From: Gordonia effusa NBRC 100432
Lineage (GTDB): Bacteria > Actinomycetota > Actinomycetes > Mycobacteriales > Mycobacteriaceae
Direction: 5' to 3'
DNA: 64,000 bases
Assembly (NCBI RefSeq): GCF_000241305.1
Contig: NZ_BAEH01000050.1
Coordinates: 24,784-88,783 of the forward strand
In this document: piece after piece, positions 39,756 through 47,963 of the stretch
Layout: each line of letters starts with the position of its first letter
Numbering within the stretch: the stretch's first letter is position 1
Made by a program: the position numbers and the translations under genes
The notes under the pieces: model-generated
Told to the model about the DNA's origin: nothing
The model's input: only the letters and a program-made list of their open reading frames with translations
The model's database searches: none

Positions 39756-41522
39756 TTAGTCGAAGATCGGGCTAGCCAGCCAGGTGGCGTCGATGCCGAA
39801 CCAGCCGCCGACCATCGACCACATTCCGAACAGCCAGAGGGTCAGCAGGACGATCGCGCAGGTGGCAAGCCCGAAAAGGCCTTGCACCCATAGTGGTTGG
39901 CGTTTTATCCAGTCGAGCCACGCGTCGTATTTTCCACGTGCGAACTGTAAAACACGGTGCGCCCACGCGAATTCCGACGCCAGGATCGCCAACCCGAGGA
40001 AGACGATCAACCATCCCGGTCCGGGGTACGGGATGGTGACAAAGCCGACGAGCAATACGGCGACCCCAACCACACCGACGCAGATTCGGTAGGCGAGGTG
40101 GAGTTTGGGGTTCGAGTGCACGACGTACCGGAATTTGCGCGCTCTAATTCTGATTGCGATCCACCTTAGGTCTGATTGATGAACGGAAGTCAGCGTCAAT
40201 ACGACAGTGACGGCCAACACCAGGAGATAGCAGCCAGCGTAAAGCAGCGCGGGCGGAACGTTCCACCAGCTCGACGCCGGGTAGCGCGGCATCATGAACA
40301 AACCCAACGCGATGGCGTGATCCGAAGTCAGGTGACGTCCCGAGCCGAACCAGTTGTACACATAGGTGAAACTGAGCGCGACCAGCCCAATGGGTAGAGC
40401 CAGGTATCGCCACCAGCGGCGTCGGCGTGCGAGCCAGCCGCGATAGGCGGCGTCGAGGGCGAGGATCAGCAATGGGACGAACCACACCCAGTGGTGCCCC
40501 CACGCGAAGGGCGAAACCGCACACGACGTCATACCGACGATGGTCACCGCGAGGAGTTCCCGGCCGGTTCGGTACGCACCAACGGCGGCCCACAGTGCCA
40601 GCGCCGCAACAATCACCGCCGCACTGATCCATAGCCATCGCGGAGCATCGAATGCCGGCGGCCCAACTTCCTGGTGGACCAGATAGCGCCGGACGTCGAA
40701 ATAGGCCATGAGTTGGGATAAGAATCCGTGCACCGACTGATTGGCCGGTGAGTCGACGCGACCGACTCGCTGGGCGCCGCCGACGTCCTGGGTCCAGTAC
40801 GACCACGCGTCGTGCGGAATGACCGCGAAGCCGACGGCGACTGTCGCGGCCAACGTCGCTGCTGCCGTCGCGCATGCTCGCCATTGTCTGCTGGCGGCGA
40901 GGTAGATCAGGAAGAAGCCTGGCGTCAGCTTCAACCCGGCGGCGAGTCCGGTTCCGATGCCCCGCCAACGTCCCGCAGCGCCTGGTCGTCGGCGGACTAG
41001 GTCGGCGATGACCAACAGGACAAGGAAGATGTTGATTTGCCCGAGCCAGATCGTCGTGCGGACCGGTTCGAGCGCGGTTACCGCGACCGCCAAAAAGATT
41101 GCGGCCCAATACATTCTGACGTCGACTCGATAGCCCAAGCTGCGGAAGGACAAGACGATAATCGCCACCAGAGCGAGGAATGTCGCGATCCACCAGGTCA
41201 ACGCGGCGTTGGTCATGCTCAACGCGGCAAGCGGGCTGAAGACAATCGCGGCCATCGGCGGATAGGTGAAGTCGAGCTTCCAGAGCACCGGCTGCGCGTA
41301 GAGCGGTATGCCATCGAGCACGGTCCGCCCGCCCGCCCGGTAAACCTTCAGGTCGGTGTAATTCTGGAACAGCCCGTAGAGCTGGTTGTCCATCGGAATG
41401 GCGGTCAGGTGCCAGATAACGACTAGTCCGGCAAGCACAGCAAATCCGGCGACAACCGGCCAACCTAGCGAGATCTGCGCTCGGCCTGCCGAGCCCTGAA
41501 CACGCGAATCGACCCGGGGCAC
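39756..41522 (-). CDS. GT87-family membrane glycosyltransferase fused to a PGPGW domain
   Basis: About 588 residues. The first ~440 are a polytopic DUF2029/GT87 transferase (LDFTYPPMAAIVFSPLAAL, WLGQINIFLVLLVIADLVRR, GLKLTPGFFLIYLA, NQSVHGFLSQ), the family of PimE and the alpha-1,2-mannosyltransferase Rv2181, which use polyprenyl-phosphate mannose. The last ~140 (KFRYVVHSNPKLHLAYRI, then YPGPGWLIVFLGLAILASEF and KRQPLWVQGLFGL) match the small PGPGW membrane protein family, normally a separate gene. The open frame reaches 41609 but its first ~22 codons lie in a palindromic element; GTG 41522 is my choice and uncertain. Confidence 0.82.
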   Translation of the reverse strand: MPRVDSRVQGSAGRAQISLGWPVVAGFAVLAGLVVIWHLTAIPMDNQLYGLFQNYTDLKVYRAGGRTVLDGIPLYAQPVLWKLDFTYPPMAAIVFSPLAALSMTNAALTWWIATFLALVAIIVLSFRSLGYRVDVRMYWAAIFLAVAVTALEPVRTTIWLGQINIFLVLLVIADLVRRRPGAAGRWRGIGTGLAAGLKLTPGFFLIYLAASRQWRACATAAATLAATVAVGFAVIPHDAWSYWTQDVGGAQRVGRVDSPANQSVHGFLSQLMAYFDVRRYLVHQEVGPPAFDAPRWLWISAAVIVAALALWAAVGAYRTGRELLAVTIVGMTSCAVSPFAWGHHWVWFVPLLILALDAAYRGWLARRRRWWRYLALPIGLVALSFTYVYNWFGSGRHLTSDHAIALGLFMMPRYPASSWWNVPPALLYAGCYLLVLAVTVVLTLTSVHQSDLRWIAIRIRARKFRYVVHSNPKLHLAYRICVGVVGVAVLLVGFVTIPYPGPGWLIVFLGLAILASEFAWAHRVLQFARGKYDAWLDWIKRQPLWVQGLFGLATCAIVLLTLWLFGMWSMVGGWFGIDATWLASPIFD

Positions 41523-41540
41523 GAGGTGAGAATACGGGAA

Positions 41541-41616
41541 GGTCTGCTGAAACTGTCCCCGCCACGACGGCAGACGGCGATATAGCGTCTGCTCCCACCA
41601 CGGGGACATTTCCAGT
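41541..41616. repeat. Palindromic element family A, copy 2
   Basis: Relative of the element at 15649-15717. The right arm (CCCACCACGGGGACATTTCC) is identical, the left arm is diverged, and the loop ACGGCGATATAGCG is the same but inverted relative to copy 1. The flanking GGTCTGCTG is also shared. It lies 12 bases downstream of tRNA-Val(CAC) on the reading strand and just upstream of the GT87 start, and it has probably extended that gene's open frame. Confidence 0.85.
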
Positions 41617-41628
41617 GGAAATAGAAAG

Positions 41629-41700
41629 TGGTCCCAGCTGGGTTCGAACCAGCGACCTCTCGCGTGTGAAGCGAGCGCTCTTCCACTGAGCTATGGGACC
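41629..41700 (-). tRNA. tRNA-Val (CAC)
   Basis: 72 bases with paired acceptor GGTCCCA/TGGGACC. The D-arm contains TAGCTCAGTGGAAGAGC, the anticodon stem CTCGC/GCGAG holds loop TTCACAC (anticodon CAC, reading GUG), and the T-arm has GGTTCGAACC. CCA is not fully encoded. Confidence 0.95.
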
Positions 41701-41926
41701 GGACGGGAACTCCCGTACACGAGGGACGAGACTAGCATGGTTGCCCCCCGCCTAACCAAATCGAATTCTGTCCGCTCGGCATTCGGCGCGGTGACGAATG
41801 ACATCGCTGTAACGCGGCTCGGAAACAACCACAACCAGCGGATTTGGCGAACAGCGATGGCATCCGATAATGTTTCACCTCGCACCGCGAACGACACCAC
41901 GTACGGATCGGACGCAGTGTGGGAAT

Positions 41927-41999
41927 GCGGATGTAGCGCAGCTGGTAGCGCATCACCTTGCCAAGGTGAGGGTCGCGGGTTCGAATCCCGTCATCCGCT
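41927..41999 (+). tRNA. tRNA-Gly (GCC)
   Basis: 73 bases with acceptor GCGGATG/CATCCGC, D-arm TAGCGCAGCTGGTAGCGCA, anticodon stem TCACC/GGTGA with loop TTGCCAA (anticodon GCC, reading GGC), and T-arm GGGTTCGAATCCC. The 226-base gap to tRNA-Val(CAC) is divergent and shows nothing coding. Confidence 0.95.
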
Positions 42000-42044
42000 C
42001 GGAGTGAGTCCGTCAAGGATTCGCAGCGAGTTCCACTCGCATTT

Positions 42045-42115
42045 GGTGGTGTGGCCGAGTGGTGAGGCAACGGCCTGCAAAGCCGTCCACACGGGTTCGA
42101 TTCCCGTCGCCACCT
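42045..42115 (+). tRNA. tRNA-Cys (GCA)
   Basis: 71 bases with acceptor GGTGGTG/CGCCACC (one G-U pair), anticodon stem ACGGC/GCCGT with loop CTGCAAA (anticodon GCA), and T-arm CGGGTTCGATTCCCG. The spacing from tRNA-Gly is 45 bases, so they are probably one transcript. Confidence 0.95.
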
Positions 42116-42140
42116 CCACCACACCGAATTTCATAGTCTC

Positions 42141-42215
42141 GCGCGATTAGCTCAGCGGGAGAGCGCTTCCCTGACACGGAAGAGGTCACAGGTTCAATCC
42201 CTGTATCGCGCACCA
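42141..42215 (+). tRNA. tRNA-Val (GAC), CCA encoded
   Basis: Acceptor GCGCGAT/ATCGCGC, anticodon stem CTTCC/GGAAG with loop CTGACAC (anticodon GAC), and T-arm CAGGTTCAATCCCTG. The 3' ACCA is encoded (212-215). Last tRNA of the cluster, followed by a strong terminator and then foreign-looking DNA. Confidence 0.95.
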
Positions 42216-42229
42216 CGGTTTACGCAGGT

Positions 42230-42259
42230 AAGGCTCCCTTTCAAGGGAGCCTTTTCTCG
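42230..42259 (+). terminator. Rho-independent terminator of the tRNA cluster
   Basis: Perfect 11-bp stem AAGGCTCCCTT/AAGGGAGCCTT with a 2-base spacer, followed by TTCTCGTT. It lies 15 bases after tRNA-Val(GAC). Confidence 0.9.
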
Positions 42260-42440
42260 TTGGTGTGGACGACCTGTGGACACTTGATCCTCGCGGGTGC
42301 AGTCTGCGAGCATCACACGTATTGCCCGTTTTGCGACTGCCACAATTCGGACTTCATATTGCCGACCTCGCCCAATTCATGCTTTCATGCATAGAAAATT
42401 CATGTTGTCGCATATTGCGGCCGAGCATTAGGGACCAGGG

Positions 42441-42953
42441 ATGTTTCGTCGACTCGGGGCTGGTGGTTCCCAGGCAGCCGCAACTACACACCACCCTCCG
42501 GCTCAGTGGCGAAAATTAGTCACGACTACGATAATGGTGTTGCTAATATTTCTAACCTTGGGATCTCTCCTCATGCTCGCACTTCAGTGTGCATTTGGCG
42601 ATCCCGTAAAGGTTGCGGCCAGTTACGCTGTCCCCTACGCCGCGGCGGTTCTATCGGCCACTTCGTCCGGCGGGTCCTCACCCAAACCCGGCCTTTCTAA
42701 GGTTCAAGTACGCGGACTCCGACTTGCGACGGGACTATTTTTCGTAGCAATCGCCGCCATCGGCGGAAATATTGCTAATGAGTTGGTTGGAAGTAGCGGG
42801 ACCCTTCGATCAATCACAGGCTGGACCCTAACCGGAATTACACTCCATCTCCTAAGGTATGTACACGGCGCAGTGAAGGATTCTCCATTTCACAAGAATG
42901 GCCTCGCAACGAGAGACACGCAACACGGCAAATCGCTCTGGCGCGATCAGTGA
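42441..42953 (+). CDS. Hypothetical membrane protein
   Basis: Up to 170 residues; the start is uncertain (ATG 42441, or ATG 42534 giving MVLLIFLTLGSLLML). Three hydrophobic stretches are visible: VLLIFLTLGSLLMLALQC, VAASYAVPYAAAVLSA and LATGLFFVAIAAIGGNIANE. I recognise no family. Codons such as ATA, TTA and AAA are far commoner than in the core genes, suggesting acquired DNA. The 180 bases between the tRNA terminator and this gene show no feature I can support. Confidence 0.5.
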   Translation: MFRRLGAGGSQAAATTHHPPAQWRKLVTTTIMVLLIFLTLGSLLMLALQCAFGDPVKVAASYAVPYAAAVLSATSSGGSSPKPGLSKVQVRGLRLATGLFFVAIAAIGGNIANELVGSSGTLRSITGWTLTGITLHLLRYVHGAVKDSPFHKNGLATRDTQHGKSLWRDQ

Positions 42954-43150
42954 TCCGCCGGGGCGCCTTGCCACATATCAACGCGTCAGAAACATCGAAT
43001 AGCCCACCTCAATCGTCGGCGATTTACTGCTATCTCGCCAAAATGAGAAAGATCGGATTCTGATGGTCCACACCATATATTGGGGCACTATGGGAGAATC
43101 AGAAACCAACGATGATCTCCTTCGGTGGGCATCGGAGGCGGATGGCGAAA

Positions 43151-43546
43151 ATGAATTACCATAGACGCGATACCTTGTTCGCCCTAGGTACACCAACGAG
43201 TAGAAGGTGGTCCGCGCGGAAAGCTGCGTTCTGCGTAGCAGCAGCGGTTTCCGTACTCCAGTTCACGGGATGTGATACCACACCACACGACTTCCGACCA
43301 ATATGTGTCAATTGGGATTTAACGAACGATAGGGGAACTCGCCTTCCGAACTCAGCCTGCGAAAATTCGACAACCGACGAAAACAGACTGTACATGCGCC
43401 CAGGCACGCCTTACCCGAAAGTTGGAGACCAAACCAATGCTCAGGGATTTCTCCAAACTCCAATAGCGGCGTACTACAGCACGACACTTCTTCCCGAAGA
43501 TGCCGGTGTAGTGCCAGGTGAGTACAAGCAAATGCCCAAGAGATGA
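43151..43546 (+). CDS. Small putative lipoprotein, function unknown
   Basis: About 131 residues from ATG 43151 (the frame is open to 43112). A basic N-terminus (RRWSARKAAF) and hydrophobic core lead to FTGC, a weak lipobox, giving a mature protein with several Cys and Pro. No family recognised. It is low in GC like its neighbours and is followed on the same strand by two small genes, perhaps one unit. Confidence 0.5.
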   Translation: MNYHRRDTLFALGTPTSRRWSARKAAFCVAAAVSVLQFTGCDTTPHDFRPICVNWDLTNDRGTRLPNSACENSTTDENRLYMRPGTPYPKVGDQTNAQGFLQTPIAAYYSTTLLPEDAGVVPGEYKQMPKR

Positions 43547-43787
43547 TGTCCGCTCGCCGTCTAGGTACACAGAACATGACCCCCGCTATACAGTGCATAC
43601 AGCAGCGGCAATTTCACCAAGGGCAAGGACGATCAGGACGGGGAACGAAAGCGACCCTATCGATCTTCCGGGCAAGAACGGCAAGCCAGGCGCTAAAATT
43701 TTGTATAGGTGGCTTGTTCACCAGACGGAAGCATTCGATTGGTTACACCATTTACTGGATTCGCAGATTGAGGTAACTGCCCAATGA
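43518..43787 (+). CDS. Small orphan protein upstream of a DUF4926-like gene
   Basis: 89 residues from GTG 43518, overlapping the lipoprotein end. The C-terminal half (DPIDLPGKNGKPGAKILYRW, then LVHQTEAFDWLHHLLDSQIE) looks protein-like; the N-terminal half is Ser/Arg-rich. Its stop overlaps the next ATG (ATGA), the best argument that it is real. No family recognised. Alternative open frames in the same stretch (43543-43776) look less plausible. Confidence 0.4.
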   Translation: MSTSKCPRDDVRSPSRYTEHDPRYTVHTAAAISPRARTIRTGNESDPIDLPGKNGKPGAKILYRWLVHQTEAFDWLHHLLDSQIEVTAQ

Positions 43788-44035
43788 GAGAAAGACCAGA
43801 TGACCCCCGCTACTTGGCCTCCGTCGAAGTCACTACCGACAGGTTCGCCGACATAGAGGATGGCGTGAGAAAAGGGGCTCGCGGTACGGTCCTTGAGATC
43901 TATACGGAGCCCGGCACCGGAGTTCATGTTTACGAGATATTCTTTCCGGACCCCATCGACCATGGCGACTCCACGAGCGTTGTCGCCTACGCTGAGGATT
44001 TCCGAATCGTGCCGCCGAAGTCCGATACGGCGTAG
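43784..44035 (+). CDS. DUF4926-like small protein
   Basis: 83 residues. The core ADIEDGVRKGARGTVLEIYT followed by VHVYEIFFPDP and VAYAEDFRIVPP has the pattern of DUF4926 proteins (short beta barrel: --G--GTVVE-y-----YEVEF-d). Such genes often follow a partner of the DUF6883/toxin type, but no such partner is recognisable here. Coupled by ATGA to the orphan gene before it. Convergent with the DUF1266 gene. Family call by eye. Confidence 0.6.
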   Translation: MRERPDDPRYLASVEVTTDRFADIEDGVRKGARGTVLEIYTEPGTGVHVYEIFFPDPIDHGDSTSVVAYAEDFRIVPPKSDTA

Positions 44036-44054
44036 ACGTTTCGGTGCCCCCAAC

Positions 44055-44768
44055 TCACCACGGCAATCGAATCCACGGGCTGCTCAGCTCTGTCAGTAGT
44101 GAATTGACCGCCGGGACAGTCTGATCCAATGACTTCGCCACCGCACCGGAACCTTCGTCGCAGCACCACATCGCACGCCCGACCACGAAGGAATTGCCGA
44201 ACTCTCGCCAGTCGGCGAACGTATTACGCGCTCGCACAGCACCTTCCACGACGAGCGGCAAAACCTCGTCGGGAGTGGTCCAGCCGGCAGCGACGGTACG
44301 TCGCGCCAACATCGCCAACCGGACCACATCCCACGCGTAGGTCGAGGGCGGCAGCGGCGAGGGCATCTGCGGAAGCGCAAGTGCCGCAATAGCTTCGCCA
44401 GCCACCGCCGATCCGCCAAAACCATGCTCGGAGCGCAGGGCACGTAAAAACTCATGCCGATGTTCTTGCGGCGCACCAACAGCTGGCAGCACGCGCGAGA
44501 TAAGTTGATCGAGTTGCGGCCCGTGCATTCCGTCGAGCAGCGCTGTCATGGTCGCCATGGCGTCGTCATGGCCGCGGACGCCCCAACTACGCTTGAGCAC
44601 CGATCGGTTCGCGATTCGGAAAGTGCTGTTGTAGTCGAGATCATCACAGTGATCGGCGGTCGGACCATCACGAGTCTCAATCGCCAGATAGATCGCACCC
44701 GCTGCGAGACCGCGCACCTGCTCCGTCGTGTATTTCGGAGCATCCAGCCACCTATAGACGATCGACAT
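44055..44768 (-). CDS. DUF1266 domain protein
   Basis: 237 residues. The C-terminal half (STYAWDVVRLAMLARRTVAA, GWTTPDEVLPLVVEG, TFADWREFGNSFVVGRAMW) carries the DUF1266 pattern: a lane of YD-xR--LAR, then F-SW-EFG-S--GR. Function unknown; members are often found near polymorphic toxins or as orphans. Convergent with the DUF4926-like gene. Confidence 0.75.
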   Translation of the reverse strand: MSIVYRWLDAPKYTTEQVRGLAAGAIYLAIETRDGPTADHCDDLDYNSTFRIANRSVLKRSWGVRGHDDAMATMTALLDGMHGPQLDQLISRVLPAVGAPQEHRHEFLRALRSEHGFGGSAVAGEAIAALALPQMPSPLPPSTYAWDVVRLAMLARRTVAAGWTTPDEVLPLVVEGAVRARNTFADWREFGNSFVVGRAMWCCDEGSGAVAKSLDQTVPAVNSLLTELSSPWIRLPW

Positions 44769-44815
44769 CGCTCGAATCTAGCCGACGCCGCCGCACGCCA
44801 CTATCCACACCCCGA

Positions 44816-45418
44816 TCAGCCCCGGTCAGCACCGATCGTCGCGGGCGGCGGCACGTACGGTGTGAAGAACTGATTGGCCGGCGCGCCTTCCAGAGTCATC
44901 ACCAACGCCGGCACCGACATTCCGTCGATCTGCTCGCGGATGATGTCGGCGTGACCGGCGTGGCGCGCATATTCCTCGATGAGATGATTGAGGAAATAGC
45001 GAACGCGGATCGGACGAGCATCGTAGATGCCACTCCAAGGCGCTGGCGGCGCGAGGGTCTCGGCACCCGGCTCGCTAGTAAGTACTAGTTCTCGCAGGGT
45101 GCGCCGCGCAGCGTCGAAATCGTCGAGTAACGCATCGACCGACTCCTCGGCGCTGACCACAAAACCCGCGAGATAGTCCGCGATGCCGGCCTCCGATATT
45201 TCCGGAGTCGCGTCGGCCCCCGACAGTCGATCTATAGCACCACGCATTCCGTCAAGTGTGTGCTTGATCAGACCACCGATGGAAAGGTCACTGCGACAGG
45301 GAGTCTCGCGCAATTGATCGGCAGTGAGACCGAAGGCGGCCGCGCGGATCGCATCAAGCTGTTGGTCAATGTAATTAGCGATGCTGGTTGCTTCGTCGTC
45401 GCGCTGGGGCAGGTACAT
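44816..45418 (-). CDS. DinB/DUF664 family protein (mycothiol-transferase-like)
   Basis: About 200 residues. A four-helix DinB-like layout: LRETPCRSDLSIGGLIKHTL holds the first His, and LNHLIEEYARHAGHADIIRE the later His ligands of the usual three-His metal site. Actinobacterial members (DUF664) include mycothiol-dependent S-transferases. ATG 45418 follows AAGGAGA; the frame to 45508 is not supported. Divergent from the GNAT gene. Confidence 0.85.
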   Translation of the reverse strand: MYLPQRDDEATSIANYIDQQLDAIRAAAFGLTADQLRETPCRSDLSIGGLIKHTLDGMRGAIDRLSGADATPEISEAGIADYLAGFVVSAEESVDALLDDFDAARRTLRELVLTSEPGAETLAPPAPWSGIYDARPIRVRYFLNHLIEEYARHAGHADIIREQIDGMSVPALVMTLEGAPANQFFTPYVPPPATIGADRG

Positions 45419-45524
45419 GTCGAGTCTCCTTGTCGAGGTGGTTGCTTTCACACACGAGTGTGCAACCCCTTCCGGACAGTTTCTGTCCGCTTCTTTGCCG
45501 ACTTTCATTCGCTACCGTGTTCTG

Positions 45525-46073
45525 GTGACCGTGAATCCCAATGTGTCGGTATCGACAGCCACCGACGCCAACCTCGCCGAAGCGATCGCCAACGTCGCCG
45601 CCATCACCTTCCCGCTCGCCTGTCCCCCACATTCGCCGCCGGACGCGATCGCCGATTTCATCGCGAATCAGCTGTCCCCGAACAACTTTCGCGGCTATAT
45701 CACTCGCGACAATGCCGAAGTGCTAGTCGCACAACAGGATTCACAGATCATTGGCTATTGCCTGGTATTGCACCGCGATCCACCCGACCCCGACGTCGCC
45801 GCCGTCGTGACCGCTCGCCCAGTGTCGGAGATCAGCAAGATGTACGTACTCCCCGACCATCACGGCGCGGGCGCGTCACACGCACTGATGACCCGCGCAA
45901 TCGATACGGCACGCGCCCGCAAGAGCGCGATCGTCTGGCTGGGAGTAAACCAGGAAAACCTTCGGGCCCAACGCTTTTACGCGAAAATGGGCTTCGGCGT
46001 CGCCGGAACCAAGACCTTCAATCTGGGCGCCACCATCGAGCACGACTACGTGATGACGCGGCTACTCGACTGA
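45525..46073 (+). CDS. GNAT-family N-acetyltransferase
   Basis: About 182 residues. GNAT motif A reads ISKMYVLPDHHGAGASHALM, where the usual Q/RxxGxG/A acetyl-CoA loop appears as HGAGAS, and motif B is VNQENLRAQRFYAKMGFGV. It resembles Rv2669. GTG 45525 is preferred since the frame upstream overlaps the divergent DinB gene. Substrate unknown. Confidence 0.85.
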   Translation: MTVNPNVSVSTATDANLAEAIANVAAITFPLACPPHSPPDAIADFIANQLSPNNFRGYITRDNAEVLVAQQDSQIIGYCLVLHRDPPDPDVAAVVTARPVSEISKMYVLPDHHGAGASHALMTRAIDTARARKSAIVWLGVNQENLRAQRFYAKMGFGVAGTKTFNLGATIEHDYVMTRLLD

Positions 46074-46095
46074 CGAGCCATCGCGGCTCGTCGTC

Positions 46096-47109
46096 CTACA
46101 CGCCCGCTTCGGCGAACCGGGACAGGGCGAGCAGGCGCGACGTCGCGCGCAGGTACTTCTTCTTGTACCCGCCGTTGAGCATTTCCTCGGTGAAGATCTG
46201 GTCGAGTTTGGCGCCCGACACCATAACCGGCACGCCGGCGTCGTACAGGCGGTCGGCCAGCACGACGATGCGCAATGCGACCGACTGATCGTTAACTGGG
46301 TGCACCTGCCTCATACAGACCAGCGTGACTCCACCGACCAGCGCCTTGTACTTCGACGGATGCAGGGTCGCCAGATGTGTGCACAGGGCGTCGAAGTCGT
46401 CGAGGGTCGATCCATCGGTTGATTCAGCCAGCGCGGCAAGTTCGGCATCGGTATGCGGGTCGGGTGCCGGCGGCAGGTCACGATGCCGATAGTCGGGACC
46501 GTCGACGCGGATGGTTTCGAAGATGCCGGAGAGCTTACGGATTTCGCGCAGGAAGTCCTGAGCGGCGAACCGCCCCTCGCCGAGCTGTCCCGGCAACGTA
46601 TTCGACGTCGCCACAATCGACACACCCTTGTCGGTCAACTCCGCCAGCAATCGGGAGACCAACATCGTGTCCCCAGGGTCGTCGAGCTCGAACTCGTCGA
46701 TGCAGATGACACTGTGACCGGCAAGGCGCTCAACGGCATTGATGAAGCCGAGCGCACCAACCACCTGGGTGATCTCAACGAATGTCGCAAATGCCTTGGG
46801 ACCGGGCATCGAGTGATAAATCGACGCCAGCAGGTGAGTCTTGCCCACGCCGAATCCACCGTCGAGGTACAGGCCGATGCCGTGCGGCGGAGGTTTGCGG
46901 CCGAACAGGCCACGTTTCCCGCTCCGAGCCTTGGTCGCACGCTCGACGAAGCTACGCGCCGCAGCGACCGCCTCGGCCTGCGACGGCTCGTTGGGATCGG
47001 GGATATAGCTGTCGAAACTGACGTCGTCGAAGGTCGGCGGTGGCACCATCTCGGCGATCAGCGCTTCCGGTGCGACAACCGGGTTTCGATCGCACAGCTT
47101 CGACGCCAT
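46096..47109 (-). CDS. zapE: Cell division protein ZapE (AFG1-like ATPase)
   Basis: About 337 residues. Walker A is GGFGVGKTHLLAS, Walker B is VICIDEFELDD, with GVSIVATSNTLPGQLGEGRF after it, all typical of the AFG1/ZapE AAA family. Proposed to act in cell division or quality control at the membrane. Counterpart of Rv2670c. Start taken at ATG 47109; the frame is open to 47166. Divergent from the RibD-like gene. Confidence 0.93.
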   Translation of the reverse strand: MASKLCDRNPVVAPEALIAEMVPPPTFDDVSFDSYIPDPNEPSQAEAVAAARSFVERATKARSGKRGLFGRKPPPHGIGLYLDGGFGVGKTHLLASIYHSMPGPKAFATFVEITQVVGALGFINAVERLAGHSVICIDEFELDDPGDTMLVSRLLAELTDKGVSIVATSNTLPGQLGEGRFAAQDFLREIRKLSGIFETIRVDGPDYRHRDLPPAPDPHTDAELAALAESTDGSTLDDFDALCTHLATLHPSKYKALVGGVTLVCMRQVHPVNDQSVALRIVVLADRLYDAGVPVMVSGAKLDQIFTEEMLNGGYKKKYLRATSRLLALSRFAEAGV

Positions 47110-47207
47110 CAACGCGCCTGACCGGCCGCGGCGACCCGAGCGGGCCTGCGATTTTTGGCCACACAAGTATTCATGCAGGCAAGGGTAACCAGCCCAGGCA
47201 CAATGGC

Positions 47208-47927
47208 ATGGTGTTCCTATTACATAAAGCGACCCAGGTCACAGACCCGGTACCCGAGTCCGGTACTGAACTGAACGAATGGCTAAAGCGTGCCTATGCC
47301 TATCCAGCGGGCGATAAGCCGTACCTCCGGGTCAATTTCGTGGCTTCGGTCGACGGCTCGGCGACTATCGACGGCCGGTCCGGCGGTCTCGCCAACGCCG
47401 GGGACAAACTCATCTTCCACGTACTCAGAGAACTCGCCGATGCCATCATCGTCGGGGCGCGCACCGCGGTCACCGAGAACTATGGCGCCCCCGAGCGCGG
47501 CCTACTCATTCTGGTCTCCGCGTCACTGTCGATACCGGTCGACTACGAAGCGTTGTCGTCGTCGCGGGTAGTGGTTGTCACGTCAAAGACGGCCGATGCC
47601 GCCAGGCGCGCCCAACTCGTCGATGCCGGCGCGACGATCATCGACGGCGGCGAGACCGCGGTCGACCTGCCGGCGCTGGTCGACTACTGCCGAGAACGCG
47701 GTCACACCAGCTTGCTGTGCGAAGGCGGTCCATCACTATTCGGCTCGCTGCTCGCCGACGACCTGGTCGACGAATTGTGTCTGACCACCTCGCCGACGCT
47801 GGCTGGCGGCGTCGGGAGTCGAATTGCCCACGGCCCCAACCCAATCGACCTGCGCCGTGTCCAGTTGGACCAGTTGATCGGCGATGACGACGGATACCTC
47901 TACGCTCGTTGGACCCGGCGGGCCTGA
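47208..47927 (+). CDS. RibD C-terminal-like pyrimidine reductase
   Basis: About 239 residues. NFVASVDGSATIDGRSGGLA, LADAIIVGARTAVTENYGAP and LLCEGGPSLFGSLLADDLVDEL match the RibD C-terminal reductase/dihydrofolate-reductase-like fold that uses NADPH. No deaminase domain is present. Counterpart of Rv2671, reported as a reductase with dihydrofolate-reductase-like activity; here that is inference. The ATG 47208 is the expected start. Confidence 0.88.
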   Translation: MVFLLHKATQVTDPVPESGTELNEWLKRAYAYPAGDKPYLRVNFVASVDGSATIDGRSGGLANAGDKLIFHVLRELADAIIVGARTAVTENYGAPERGLLILVSASLSIPVDYEALSSSRVVVVTSKTADAARRAQLVDAGATIIDGGETAVDLPALVDYCRERGHTSLLCEGGPSLFGSLLADDLVDELCLTTSPTLAGGVGSRIAHGPNPIDLRRVQLDQLIGDDDGYLYARWTRRA

Positions 47928-47963
47928 CCGACTGTGCCATCATCTCCGACTACCCTCGCCGGT

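Noticed and set aside
40144..41601. Alternative minus-strand frame of 485 codons over the GT87 gene
   Set aside because: Its product is Arg-rich with no membrane segments, while the overlapping frame shows GT87 and PGPGW motifs.
41732..42150. Open frames across the tRNA genes
   Set aside because: They overlap well-folded tRNA genes and have no support.
42265..42519. Small open frame right after the tRNA terminator
   Set aside because: No ribosome site, overlaps the next candidate gene, and the composition is not protein-like.
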